DNA of 64,000 nucleotides from DATAUD01 sp036501665 (GTDB lineage: Bacteria; Verrucomicrobiota; Verrucomicrobiia; Limisphaerales; Palsa-1400), in contig DASXZW010000114.1 in NCBI GenBank assembly GCA_036501665.1, forward strand, positions 1-64,000, read 5' to 3'. Both the position numbers and the translations under genes were made by a program. Under the pieces are notes generated by a model. It did no database searches. It saw nothing but the letters and a program-made list of their open reading frames with translations, and was not told the origin of the DNA. Shown here piece after piece: positions 43,365 to 52,408 of this stretch. The stretch's first letter is position 1. Each line of letters opens with the position of its first letter.

Positions 43365-45638
43365 TCAATTGGTTGTGTTGCGTATTGGCGACAGAAGCAA
43401 GCCCACGAGACATAGGAGGAGCGAGCAGATTGAAATCGCGCCGCCGGTCTCAAATGCCTCATCTTTGTACACCAAAATCACCTCGTGTCGGCCTGGTGGG
43501 ATTTCGACGGCTTTGAACGCGTAATTGGCTCGCAAGACCGGGGTAGGGTGGCCGTCCAGGAAAGCCTGCCAGTTGTGGTAGTAGGCTTCGGTGAGGACGA
43601 GCATTGTATCGCTGGGGGTATCGACCTCGAGCTTTTGGCGGTTTGCGCCGAAGTCCTTTGAAATGACTCGGGCTGAGGGCTGAAGCGTTGCTTTGACGGT
43701 GGATTTTGCTTCGGGCGTCAAATATACGTTGTGGCGAAAATCGGCTTCTCCGGCGGCGATGGCTTTGAATGCGTCATCGTCGCTTGCGAAGAGGGGTTGC
43801 TGACCAATGGTGACAATCGGGATGTAGTTTGTGCGAGGGGTCCAGTCAAAAACCTTCCCTTCTGCGATTGTCTGAGAAACAGACAGCAAATCCTCCACTT
43901 TGTCCAATTGCCGTCCATTGACGGAATCGAGGAGCCACAATACTTTGTCAGTGTTGCGCAGCGCCAGCGAAAAGAACCCGTCCACTTTCGGCAAGCCGTC
44001 GAGCAAGTTACAATCGGCAAGAAACATGACCCGCTGAAGCGCATAATTCGCTTTCACGTCTTCCACCGGCTTGTAATAGAGCTGCCGGGCGGAGAAGGGG
44101 GACATCATCAGGCGGGATTCGCCGATTTTTGGGACGGGGTCGAGTTTGTCGCTCATCTGGCCAAGGCCTGGTTGATAAATGTCCGGGTCGAGGGTCGGAT
44201 TTTGCCAGGGCATATGCGTCATCAAGTCTCCCCAGCAAAGGCCCAGCAGCAAAACCACCGTCCAGGCGCGGCTTTCCGGGCGTTTGACGAACATCCAAAC
44301 AATCGCAAATGTCAGCACCAGAAAAATTGCGCGGGTAAGTGCGTTTGTTGAAGTGGCAGACAATGAGGTGTTTTCGAGCGGCCATTTCCAGGCGATTAAG
44401 AGCAGGGCTCCAATCAGCGCCAGCATCGCGCTGATTGTGATCGTTGGCGCGGTCCAGCCTTTTGCGTCTTCGGGGGTTCGTTTGTCATAGTATGCCATGC
44501 CAAATGCGGCGAGCAGCGGCACTGCGATCACTGTCAAGATCACGAATTTGACCGGGTAACGAAACATCCCGAGAAATGGCAACAGCTTCTTGACCCACAA
44601 GAAGACAAAGCCTCCGTCTCCCAACGCCAATATGATACTTGTCAGGAAAAAGAGGCCCAACATCCAGACGCGTCTTGTTCGGAAGCGCCACAACGCCATT
44701 ACGACCAGAAATAGAGTGCCGATTCCGACGTAATACGACGAAGTCCAATACTGGGCGCGTTGCACGACGATTTGCTGCCATTTTGAAGTTTGGAAGAGCG
44801 GCACGAGAAAATTTCCCCAACCCCACGGGGGCATCGACCATGCGGAATTGGCGAAGTGGGTGTCGCGGTTTGAATGCAGCACGAAATCGGCAAAGGGGAG
44901 CGCCTGCGCCGCCGCAACGCCGCCGCCGAGCAGGCTCATTGTCAGAAAACGCCTCACCACCGTGATGAAGCTGGGGGAGGTTTTTCCAATCCGCGCTGCC
45001 GCGAGGACCGCCAGGATCAGCCATGTAAATAAGATTTCTTCGGGGCCGCCCGCAAGGATTTGCATTCCTGCAGCGAGCGCGGCGAGAAAGAGCTTTCGAC
45101 CGCCGAGCTTCCAGCCATCTTCAGCCAGCAAAATGACCCAGGGCGTCCAGGCCAGAGTCGCAAGGTGGCTCGGCCACATGAGGAAATTCAAGGTCAAGCC
45201 ATTGAACGCAAAGACCACGCCCGCTACCGCTGCCCCGGCTCGTGAATCGGTCCAGCGCGCGGCGAGAAAATACATTCCCATGCCTGCCATGAAAATGTGC
45301 AGGAGGCAGAACACGCCCAATCCCCATGTCAGCGGCAGCAGGCAGTAAATCAGCGAGAATGGATAAAGCGCGAGTGTGTTGAATTGCGCCAGGAACGGCA
45401 GGCCGCAGCAACTGTATGGATTCCAGAGCGGCCATTCGCCGCGCCAGAAGGATTGGCGCAAATAATAGGCAACCGGATAGCTGTAGAGCCCGTAGTCGCG
45501 GATGACAAAGGTCTTCAGCCCGGACAGGATGTCCCAGAAGGGGATCGCAATCATCGCCGCCAGCAGCAAGGCGAATCGGCCTGGCGCGGCCCAATCACGT
45601 TGTGCATTGCCGGAGTTTGCGGCGGCTTGGTCGGTCAC
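43365..45638 (-). CDS. YfhO-family multi-pass membrane protein
   Basis: The 757-residue protein has about 12-13 helices and a large C-terminal soluble part. It shows FWDILSGLKTFVIRDYGLYSYPVAYYLRQSFWRGEWPLWNPYSCCGLPF, the YfhO family's opening loop, with later WTPWVILLAEDGW. Near the end SDTMLVLTEAYYHNWQAFLDGHPTPVLRANYAFKAVEIPPGRHEVILVY is a conserved YfhO block. In Gram-positives, YfhO helps glycosylate lipoteichoic acid, so a lipid-linked sugar transferase role is possible but unproven here. Confidence 0.87.
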   Translation of the reverse strand: MTDQAAANSGNAQRDWAAPGRFALLLAAMIAIPFWDILSGLKTFVIRDYGLYSYPVAYYLRQSFWRGEWPLWNPYSCCGLPFLAQFNTLALYPFSLIYCLLPLTWGLGVFCLLHIFMAGMGMYFLAARWTDSRAGAAVAGVVFAFNGLTLNFLMWPSHLATLAWTPWVILLAEDGWKLGGRKLFLAALAAGMQILAGGPEEILFTWLILAVLAAARIGKTSPSFITVVRRFLTMSLLGGGVAAAQALPFADFVLHSNRDTHFANSAWSMPPWGWGNFLVPLFQTSKWQQIVVQRAQYWTSSYYVGIGTLFLVVMALWRFRTRRVWMLGLFFLTSIILALGDGGFVFLWVKKLLPFLGMFRYPVKFVILTVIAVPLLAAFGMAYYDKRTPEDAKGWTAPTITISAMLALIGALLLIAWKWPLENTSLSATSTNALTRAIFLVLTFAIVWMFVKRPESRAWTVVLLLGLCWGDLMTHMPWQNPTLDPDIYQPGLGQMSDKLDPVPKIGESRLMMSPFSARQLYYKPVEDVKANYALQRVMFLADCNLLDGLPKVDGFFSLALRNTDKVLWLLDSVNGRQLDKVEDLLSVSQTIAEGKVFDWTPRTNYIPIVTIGQQPLFASDDDAFKAIAAGEADFRHNVYLTPEAKSTVKATLQPSARVISKDFGANRQKLEVDTPSDTMLVLTEAYYHNWQAFLDGHPTPVLRANYAFKAVEIPPGRHEVILVYKDEAFETGGAISICSLLLCLVGLLLSPIRNTTN

Positions 45639-45833
45639 GTGCCGCCAAGTCTATTGGCTACAAAGTTGCGGCTTCAAGGAATAACGCCCGTGAAGCAGAG
45701 GGCACTGTCCTGATTTGATTTTACCTCAAGATCGGGATGCGTTATTTTTGTGTTGTAGCGGTTTCGGATTCAAACCGAGTGCTCGATGGATTTATAGCCG
45801 CCAGCAGCGTCAGCCACCCCCGCTTTCAAACTT

Positions 45834-46853
45834 TTAATGCGTTGGGGGTTCCCAATCCATCGGATCGTCAAAAAGTCCTGGATACTCAGGATAGATCGGC
45901 GCAATGATGTCCAATTGCTTTTCAAAAGCATCATAGTTAGTGTGAGTTTTCATCAAACCCACAACAGTTCCCATGTGCAATAAAAGGCCGCGAAGTCCCA
46001 CATCTTCACTTAACCATGAAAAAAGTTTGTTGCTTGGGCTTCCCCGTACCGCCTTCCGCTCTTTAAGCTTTTTAAGCAGACCCGGCGCAATTCTTCGATA
46101 AATGAGATTATTGGTGAGCGTGCCAAAATATGCGGGGAGTTTCATATCGACGCGTAACTCAACCCCTCTCAGCCGGCACAAATTTTTGAAATAATCTGCC
46201 GGAAATGTTTGGGCATACTTCCGCAGGCTTTCTGATAAAAATTTTTTTAATTGCTCCTCAAGCTCGTTACGGGGTCTCTCATACTGATACCCGGTAGCCT
46301 CGTCCACTAAAGCGATAATGCCCAGTTTGGCGAACGCCTTGAGAAGCATATATGCTTTTTCGGCGATTTGAGATTGTTCCGAGTCAAGAGCGCCCTTTTG
46401 CCTCGCTTGAACCCAAATATCACAGATTTCTGGCAGAATAAGCGCGGATATTCCGTTTGAGATTGTTCCTCCAGTCGATATATAAGTCGTTGATTGTGAA
46501 ATTTTTGCCTTTAATTCATCGCTGATAAACGGCTGCAAATACTTTTGCGAGATATATTCTGGAAGCATTACGCCCTCTTCTCGTTTTTTCTTCCGATAGT
46601 AAGCACCGCTACCGCGTATCCCAATGGTGAGCGCGAAACTCCTGTCTGAGATAACTCGTTCTCCGTTGTCGAGGTTTGCGCACGGAATGATTAAGCCGCC
46701 AATATCCATGTCTCCAGTATGCGTGGCCTTTGGAATGTTTTTGCCGTGCCGCGCCAATGCTGCGACACGGGCGCTATCAGAACGTTCTTGCGGGGTAAGC
46801 GCTTTAGCTCTGGCTTCTCCGCCCTTGGATTGAGGAGTAATAATGTTTTCCAT
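45834..46853 (-). CDS. P63C-domain protein
   Basis: The 339-residue protein begins MENIITPQSKGGEARAKALTPQERSDSARVAALARHG and ends with the P63C region: QKYLQPFISDELKAKI, GGTISNGISALILPEICDIWVQARQKG, FSESLRKYAQTFPADYFKNLCRLRG. P63C domains occur in phage-like and accessory genes; the function is unknown. The gene is AT-richer than its neighbours, which suggests transfer. ATG 46853 is preferred over a start at 46892. Its upstream region carries two GCACGC/GCGTGC inverted repeats and faces a small gene and a PIN gene on the other strand. Confidence 0.75.
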   Translation of the reverse strand: MENIITPQSKGGEARAKALTPQERSDSARVAALARHGKNIPKATHTGDMDIGGLIIPCANLDNGERVISDRSFALTIGIRGSGAYYRKKKREEGVMLPEYISQKYLQPFISDELKAKISQSTTYISTGGTISNGISALILPEICDIWVQARQKGALDSEQSQIAEKAYMLLKAFAKLGIIALVDEATGYQYERPRNELEEQLKKFLSESLRKYAQTFPADYFKNLCRLRGVELRVDMKLPAYFGTLTNNLIYRRIAPGLLKKLKERKAVRGSPSNKLFSWLSEDVGLRGLLLHMGTVVGLMKTHTNYDAFEKQLDIIAPIYPEYPGLFDDPMDWEPPTH

Positions 46854-46869
46854 ATTGGAATATAAACTA

Positions 46870-46930
46870 GCACGCAGTAACTTTGCGTGCAAATTATTTT
46901 TACTATTTAAATTTTATTCGTGCTTGCACG
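46870..46930. promoter_or_regulatory. Paired inverted repeats, possible operator
   Basis: GCACGC-N9-GCGTGC (46870-46890) and CGTGC-TT-GCACG (46919-46930) lie between the divergent P63C and small-gene starts. On the minus strand TTGCAC, 17 bases and TAGTTT could form the P63C promoter across the first repeat. Autoregulation by one of the flanking proteins is a guess. Confidence 0.4.
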
Positions 46931-47011
46931 CTGGCAAAAATATGAAGGCTTTTGTGCAAAAGGTGCTTTAAATTCGATTGTGATAAAATGTATTGCAAAA
47001 GTGAAGCGGCT

Positions 47012-47230
47012 ATGCCAAAAATACGGCCCACAAAATATCGCTCGAACCGACTTGATATGAAAAAAGGACAAGAACCGCAGGATAAGAGTGTCGGCACGCT
47101 GAGCGCAGAAAAAGCAAGGGCCAAGGGCAATCGCTACACGGATGTTAAGCGCGAAGACCTCCTAAGAAGGGGCTTGTCTGTAATTTATGGAAGTGGGGGA
47201 CATGCCAAAACTCACGCCGGTCGCGGTTGA
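47012..47230 (+). CDS. Small basic protein, possible antitoxin of the PIN gene
   Basis: The 72-residue protein MPKIRPTKYRSNRLDMKKGQ...LRRGLSVIYGSGG ends RG and is rich in Lys and Arg. It belongs to no family I recognise. Its end overlaps the start of the PIN-domain frame by 29 bases, the usual toxin-antitoxin arrangement. ATG 46988 would add 8 residues. Antitoxin identity is inferred from position only. Confidence 0.5.
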   Translation: MPKIRPTKYRSNRLDMKKGQEPQDKSVGTLSAEKARAKGNRYTDVKREDLLRRGLSVIYGSGGHAKTHAGRG

Positions 47231-47704
47231 TACCAACGTCGTTTTAAATTTTGCTGCTGACAACGAAGTTGTAATCGACTGTTTTGAGACGATTGAGAAC
47301 GACTTCAGAATGTTAAAATAATCATTCTTCCGACGGTCATTATTGAATTAATGGCGATCGCACAAGATGATGGTGACCCAGCACATCCTCTGGCCCTAAG
47401 ATCCCTTTCAAGCCTGGTTGAACCGTGGAAGTTTCTTCCGGTAAATTGCGTTCCTGTCGGGCATGGAGTTGTTGAACAAATTGGAAATAGAATTCGAGCC
47501 AAGGGATTGCTTCCAGATGAGGAAGTTCACGACTCCTTCGTGATCGCCGAAGCAGCCCTTTACGGAGCGACGATGCTCATTTCAAGCGATAGCCATATTA
47601 AGGACATTAATCAGCAAATGCTCAAAATTGAACTCAAGGCTTGTGATGTTGATTGTCCGCTGATCGCTTCGCCTTGGAAAATAGTAAATCAATTTTTTAG
47701 GTGA
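47202..47704 (+). pseudogene. PIN-domain protein, frameshifted
   Basis: The frame from ATG 47202 reads MPKLTPVAVDTNVVLNFAADN, a PIN-domain start with the first catalytic Asp, but stops at 47319-47321. A second frame, offset by one base, continues as IILPTVIIELMAIAQ and on to VHDSFVIAEAALYGATMLISSDSHI with the later acidic residues. A -1 shift at AAAA (47315-47318) joins them exactly, so one A appears to be missing. A sequencing error, a natural loss or a slippery site could explain it. The domain as joined is of typical PIN RNase length. Confidence 0.7.
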
Positions 47705-47733
47705 GACGCCGAAGGGGCGGAGTTCTCGAAGGC

Positions 47734-48351
47734 TCAATTGGCGGGCGCGTCTTTATAAGCCGAGCCCATTTTGCAAAGTTCATCGAGCGTTTCGGTGAAC
47801 AAATCGAACAGCAGCCGCAGTCGTTCCTTGTCCTTGATGACGCCACTAGTCAAAAATTCCAGGACATCGACGTTCTCCGGTTGCACGTCGGGGAAAAGGT
47901 TCCGCCTAAAGATGTCGCGCGCTTCTTTGACGGTAAATTGAACCGCAGGTTGCGCGGCGATCATTTCCCGAATACGCGCATTGGCAAAAAGCCGTCGTAA
48001 CTTGGCTTCGTCCGTGCCTTGAATGACAAAATCCCGATCAAAATCCGGCTGCCCAACGTCCACGTCCTGCACCCCGAGCATTTTGCCGAGTTCGCTGAAA
48101 ATATGCTTCCGATAAACCCTGAAGCGAAAGCCATCGGGATTGACAAACGGCGCGCGGATGAGTGTGGCCGGCACTTTTCCAATCATCGCGCCTTCCATGG
48201 TGATGCGCCATTGCCCATGCGACGCCTCGACTCTGGCTCCGCCTTTCCAAAAACCTTCATCGAAAAAGCTGGCGCCCATCTCCGCCGCGAGTTGCCGCCA
48301 GATTTCTTCACGGGATGGCCCGAACATTTCCCGACGAAATAGTGATGACAT
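47734..48351 (-). CDS. DUF3137-like hypothetical protein
   Basis: The 205-residue soluble protein contains RVEASHGQWRITMEGA, TLIRAPFVNPDGFRFRVYRKHIFSELGKMLGVQDVDVGQPDFDRDFVIQGTDEAKLRRLF, a pattern seen in DUF3137-type proteins (tentative). It has no signal peptide and no cysteine cluster. The N-terminus includes SREEIWRQLAAEMGASFFDEGFWKG. Nothing next to it suggests a role. Confidence 0.6.
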   Translation of the reverse strand: MSSLFRREMFGPSREEIWRQLAAEMGASFFDEGFWKGGARVEASHGQWRITMEGAMIGKVPATLIRAPFVNPDGFRFRVYRKHIFSELGKMLGVQDVDVGQPDFDRDFVIQGTDEAKLRRLFANARIREMIAAQPAVQFTVKEARDIFRRNLFPDVQPENVDVLEFLTSGVIKDKERLRLLFDLFTETLDELCKMGSAYKDAPAN

Positions 48352-48461
48352 GTCCGCATTGTCGGGGGATTGTTCGTTTCTGGCTATTATATTTGGTGGA
48401 CGGGTTTGTAATCTACTTATCAGGGGTGGCGGCGCAGAGTTGGCACAACAAGAATATTAGT

Positions 48462-48486
48462 GGCGTCGGCGCAGCGACGCCCTACC
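48462..48486. repeat. REP-like hairpin with CCCTACC end
   Basis: GGCGTCGGCGCAGCGACGCC pairs as a short hairpin and is followed by CTACC, the same terminal motif as the elements at 39277, 48792 and 53109. Confidence 0.6.
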
Positions 48487-48687
48487 GGAGGAGCGGGAGC
48501 GCGAACGCCGAGGCAACAACTCGGAAGCGCCAAAGGGGCGGACGAGGACCCTCCTTCGCTTTTAAGCACATGCACGCGGACAGTTCGCGCTCCCCAAATT
48601 TTTATTTTTGCGCAATGATCGGACCGGGATCGAAGCCCTGAACGTTGGTTTCCAGAAGATTCTTAATCTTAATTTTAATCTGAAAAT

Positions 48688-48740
48688 GCCTTGGGCATGG
48701 CACAACTCAACTGGCCCTTCACACACCCCATGCCCAAGGC
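48688..48740. repeat. 13-bp inverted repeat
   Basis: GCCTTGGGCATGG (48688-48700) is perfectly complementary to CCATGCCCAAGGC (48728-48740) with a 27-base loop. It is not followed by a T run, so it is more likely a repeat element than a terminator. Confidence 0.65.
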
Positions 48741-48791
48741 GAAAGCGGGTTGCGCTCGCGGATGCTGAAACGCCTCTATCTCCAAACCGCA

Positions 48792-48828
48792 GACGCCTCG
48801 GCGAGGCGTCCCTACCTCGGAATTCAGA
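48792..48828. repeat. REP-like element, copy at 48.8 kb
   Basis: GACGCCTCGGCGAGGCGTC hairpin followed by CCTACCTCGGAATTCAGA. It matches 53118-53154 at 35 of 37 positions. Confidence 0.82.
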
Positions 48829-49203
48829 ATGTGCCAGGCCCCTTCTAGTCTTACGGAAATGGCGTGGGTTTGGACGCATGGGCGCTATCCGATCAATTCA
48901 ACGTCAGAGCGGTTTGAAAAATCTTTAGCCATTTTTAGCGCCCCTCTCTTGGCGCTTAGACAGAACAGACAAGAGATGCACTGCTCGCAGTGTTGCGTCC
49001 GTTCTCTCCCCGCAATGCGGGGCGAGAATTAAAGAGGCGGTCACCAAATTCTCGGCTGCATTTTTGTTAAATTGCTTTGAACGGGAGTTCACCTTTATGC
49101 AGGTAGGAGGGGCGAGGGGTGGGAAGGTTCCCGGGTAGGGGAAATTTTTTGCGGTCGCAACTTTGGCTTTAATCTGCTGCCTGCCAGCGTTAGAATTTTC
49201 GCA

Positions 49204-51849
49204 ATGGCTCGAAAAGAAGCGGCGAAAACTCAATCGCACACCCTCAACGATGTCATCGGCATCGTTCTGGGCGCGTCCGCGCTCCTGCTGCTGGTGGCGT
49301 TGCTGTCGTACGACCCGCACGATTCCTCGGCGAACATGAATCCGCCGAATAACCCGATCCACAATCTCGGCGGGCCGATTGGGGCGTGGGTGTCGTTCGT
49401 GCTGTTCCGCGTGTTTGGGATTGGCGCGTTTATGATTCCGGTGCTGCTGGCGATGTTCGGGCTCGGTTACATGCTGGAGTTTTTGGCGTATTTGCAGAAG
49501 CGGTGGCTTTGGGGTTTGGTTTTGCTGCTTTGCTGCATGGGTGTGGCGAGCATGTTTGAGACGAACATTGGAATGCTGCAGCACATGCAAGTTGCGTTGA
49601 ACGCGCCGAGCGCGGGCGGGTTTGTCGGGCAGTTTTTGTATCGGGACATTTTGCGGTTTGTGGGGAAGGTCGGCGCGACGATTGTTCTTGGCGCGATTTA
49701 TTGCATCAGCCTGATTTACCTGACGAATTTCAAGTTGGGCGAGTGGTGCCGGCAATTGGTGGGGAAAGCTCCGGCGCCCGCGACGACCGCCGGCAATAGC
49801 GATCTGCAAAAGCGCGCGCGTGATTTGGAAAAGCAGGCGAAGAAGTTGCAGGAGCAGTTGGATAAATCGAGCAGCGCCGCCGCCGCGAAAATTTCCGAGC
49901 CGAGCGGCCTGGGGCCGGACATGAAGCCGGTTCCCGAACCGACTGTGCGAGATTTGAGCGTGCCGCAAATCAAGCCGGGGGATCGATCCAAAAAATCCGC
50001 GCCCGAACCGAAAAAGGAACTCGAGCCAGCGGAAGAAGGAATGGTTATTTCCGCGAAGGAAGTGGCTGCCGCGACGACTGCGGATATTTTGGGGAAACGC
50101 GCCGAACCTGCGCCTTCGCCGGCGTCGGCGGAATCGGCAGATGTTGTGGATGGGGACAAGGCTGCTCCTGTTGAGCCGGAGCCGGAGGCGCTTCCGAAGC
50201 CGAAACTCGCGCCGCGCAAGCCGAAACCGATTGCTGTGGCCGCGACGCCGAAGATTGGGAATTATACTTTACCGCCGTTGGATTTTCTTCAACACGCCGA
50301 CGCTAATGCGAAGCCGACCGAATCCAAGGAAGAGTTGATGGCGAACGCGCGTTTGATGCAGCAGACGCTGGCGCAGTTCGATATCGAAGTGGCGCTCGGC
50401 GACATTACGAAGGGGCCGACTATCACGCGTTATGAGTTGCATCCCGCGCCGGGCGTTAAGCTGGAAAAAATTGTTGGCTTGAACAACAACATCGCGGCGG
50501 CGTTGAAGGCGGAGCGGATCAATATTTTAGCGCCGGTGCCGGGCAAAAGCTCTGTCGGTGTCGAGGTTCCGAATGCGATCAAGACGAAGGTCATCATGCG
50601 GGACATTTTTGACTCGGATGAATGGCGCAACACGAAGGCGCGGATTCCTCTTTCGCTCGGCAAGGACGTGTATGGCCAGGCGATTGTAGCCGATCTCGCC
50701 GAAATGCCGCATCTGCTGATCGCAGGCAGCACGGGATCGGGGAAGTCGGTCTGCATCAATTCCATCATCGCGTCGCTGCTGTATCGTTTTCCGCCGGACC
50801 AATTGCGGTTTGTTATGATTGACCCGAAGGTGGTCGAACTTCAGCAATACAACGCGCTGCCGCACCTGGTTGTCCCGGTCGTGACGGACCCGAAGAAAGT
50901 CATCCTGGCGTTGCGATGGGTTGTCAACGAGATGGAGAAGCGCTACCAGATTTTTGCGCGGGTCGGCGTGCGCAATATTCGTTCGTTCAACGAACGCCCG
51001 AAAAACAAGCCGCCCGTCAAATCGGAACCGGAGTTGCCGCTGATGTCGCGCAAGGAAAAGGTCGAAGCGAGTTCTGATGGGTTTGCCGTGGAACTGGACG
51101 AAGAGATCGTTGTTCCGCGCGACGAGGAGATCATCATCCCGGAGTTTCTGAGCTACATTGTCGTTATTATTGACGAGTTGGCGGACTTGATGCTGGTCGC
51201 TCCGGCGGAAGTGGAAATGGCCATCGCGCGAATCACGCAGATGGCGCGCGCGGCGGGAATTCATTGTATTGTCGCGACGCAGCGGCCGAGCGTCGATGTC
51301 ATCACCGGGGTGATCAAGGCGAACATTCCCGCGCGAATCGCGTTTCAGGTTGCGGCGAAGGTGGATTCGAGAACTATTCTTGACGCAATGGGTGCGGACA
51401 AGCTTTTGGGCAAGGGCGATATGTTGTACTTGCCACCGGGTTCAGCGAAATTGATCCGCGTGCAGGGCGCGTTGATTACTGATTCGGAGTTGCAGTCGAT
51501 TGTCGATTATATCGCGCGCCAAGGGAAGCCGAGTTATGAGCTGGATATCCATCAGCAATTGCAAAAAGTCAGCTCAGGAATGGAAGTGGAAGCCGGCGCC
51601 AGCGGCGAGGACGAGGATTTGATTCAGCAGTGCATCGAGGTCATTCGCAGTGAGCAGAAGGCGAGTGTTTCCCTGATGCAGCGCCGCTTGAGGCTTGGTT
51701 ACACGCGCGCGGCGCGAATCATGGATGAATTGGAATTGCGCGGAATCGTGGGACCGAGCAAAGGGGCGGAGCCTCGCGATATTCTGATTGACTTGGATGG
51801 CGAAGGCGCGGATGGCAGACCTCCGACCGCTGGCGATGCGGCAGCTTAA
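49204..51849 (+). CDS. ftsK: DNA translocase FtsK
   Basis: The 881-residue protein has four N-terminal helices (about residues 15-175: DVIGIVLGASALLLLVALLS, IGAWVSFVLFRVFGIGAFMI). A charged, Pro/Ala/Glu-rich linker (about 180-360) follows. The motor domain has Walker A IAGSTGSGKSVCIN near residue 508 and Walker B VVIIDELADLM near 653, and the C-terminal winged helix (ECIEVIRS-like QCIEVIRSEQKASVSLMQRRLRLGYTRAARIMDELE) recognises KOPS. It pumps DNA through the closing septum for dimer resolution. It is about normal length for FtsK/SpoIIIE. Confidence 0.95.
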   Translation: MARKEAAKTQSHTLNDVIGIVLGASALLLLVALLSYDPHDSSANMNPPNNPIHNLGGPIGAWVSFVLFRVFGIGAFMIPVLLAMFGLGYMLEFLAYLQKRWLWGLVLLLCCMGVASMFETNIGMLQHMQVALNAPSAGGFVGQFLYRDILRFVGKVGATIVLGAIYCISLIYLTNFKLGEWCRQLVGKAPAPATTAGNSDLQKRARDLEKQAKKLQEQLDKSSSAAAAKISEPSGLGPDMKPVPEPTVRDLSVPQIKPGDRSKKSAPEPKKELEPAEEGMVISAKEVAAATTADILGKRAEPAPSPASAESADVVDGDKAAPVEPEPEALPKPKLAPRKPKPIAVAATPKIGNYTLPPLDFLQHADANAKPTESKEELMANARLMQQTLAQFDIEVALGDITKGPTITRYELHPAPGVKLEKIVGLNNNIAAALKAERINILAPVPGKSSVGVEVPNAIKTKVIMRDIFDSDEWRNTKARIPLSLGKDVYGQAIVADLAEMPHLLIAGSTGSGKSVCINSIIASLLYRFPPDQLRFVMIDPKVVELQQYNALPHLVVPVVTDPKKVILALRWVVNEMEKRYQIFARVGVRNIRSFNERPKNKPPVKSEPELPLMSRKEKVEASSDGFAVELDEEIVVPRDEEIIIPEFLSYIVVIIDELADLMLVAPAEVEMAIARITQMARAAGIHCIVATQRPSVDVITGVIKANIPARIAFQVAAKVDSRTILDAMGADKLLGKGDMLYLPPGSAKLIRVQGALITDSELQSIVDYIARQGKPSYELDIHQQLQKVSSGMEVEAGASGEDEDLIQQCIEVIRSEQKASVSLMQRRLRLGYTRAARIMDELELRGIVGPSKGAEPRDILIDLDGEGADGRPPTAGDAAA

Positions 51850-52018
51850 AACCGCAGCCAGCGAGGACTGGAAGGGCATATTCTTCGTTTCGGCTCAGGT
51901 TGCGCCATTTTTGCCTCCACGTCTGTGTCCGTCAATTTGAAGCAAGCCCAGTCTGACACAATGTGTTTGGCCTATAGCATTTTAACTACAACTGTAGTCA
52001 CAAATTTTTGGTGCAGCA

Positions 52019-52155
52019 GGGGAGCGCGACCGTCTCGGTCGCTTCCGTCGGCGTCTCGCCGACGGAACAATCCAACATTACGGCAGCGTGTAAAATGTTC
52101 GACAAGAGTGTCTGGCGAGACGCCAGACGCGGCGGTCGAGACGACCGCGCTCCCC
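52019..52155. repeat. 137-bp nested inverted-repeat element
   Basis: Outer ends GGGGAGCGCG(A)CCGTCTCG and CGAGACGACCGCGCTCCCC pair imperfectly. Inside are two smaller hairpins, TTCCGTCGGCGTCTCGCCGACGGAA (written in parts; 52043-52067) and GTCTGGCG-AGA-CGCCAGAC (52110-52128). It fills most of the 340-base gap after ftsK, which holds no gene. Confidence 0.75.
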
Positions 52156-52189
52156 GCAGACCGTCCTAACCGGGCGGCTACAGCTTAAG

Positions 52190-52408
52190 TTAAATCGCTC
52201 CAATCCGTTTTCCATCCTGTTCATACTGTAATCCTGTCGAATTCCCCGTTTGACTGAATGTTTCCGACTTAGGTTTGCTTATTAGAGGCCGATCGGCCCG
52301 ACTCTGTGCGAGCGCAACCTCGCTTTGCGTCTTGATTCCACGCGAAACCCTTTTTTGCCATTGGGCGTGCTCTTTCACGTTCCATCGTGGACGTTTGCTA
52401 GTTTTCAT
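52190..52408 (-). CDS. Small hypothetical protein
   Basis: The 72-residue basic frame (MKTSKRPRWNVKEHAQWQKRVS...GKRIGAI) overlaps the stop of the upstream methyltransferase gene by 4 bases (ATGA), which favours real translation. No domain, signal or membrane segment is recognised. It may be a genuine small gene or a chance frame. Confidence 0.4.
   Translation of the reverse strand: MKTSKRPRWNVKEHAQWQKRVSRGIKTQSEVALAQSRADRPLISKPKSETFSQTGNSTGLQYEQDGKRIGAI

Larger units (their letters stand above)
48352..49203. other. 852-base spacer rich in palindromes, no gene seen
   Basis: Between the DUF3137-like gene and ftsK I see no convincing gene. The spacer holds three repeat elements (48462-48486, 48688-48740, 48792-48828, listed separately) and ends with the ftsK leader. 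The short open frames here coincide with the palindromes. Confidence 0.6.

Noticed and set aside
47313..47321. Programmed -1 frameshift site in the PIN gene
   Set aside because: TTA-AAA-TAA lacks the preceding T for a canonical heptamer and no stimulatory hairpin was seen; recorded as a frameshifted gene instead.
48925..49968. 347-codon minus-strand frame opposite ftsK
   Set aside because: Arg/Gln/His-rich shadow of the ftsK N-terminal region without any domain.
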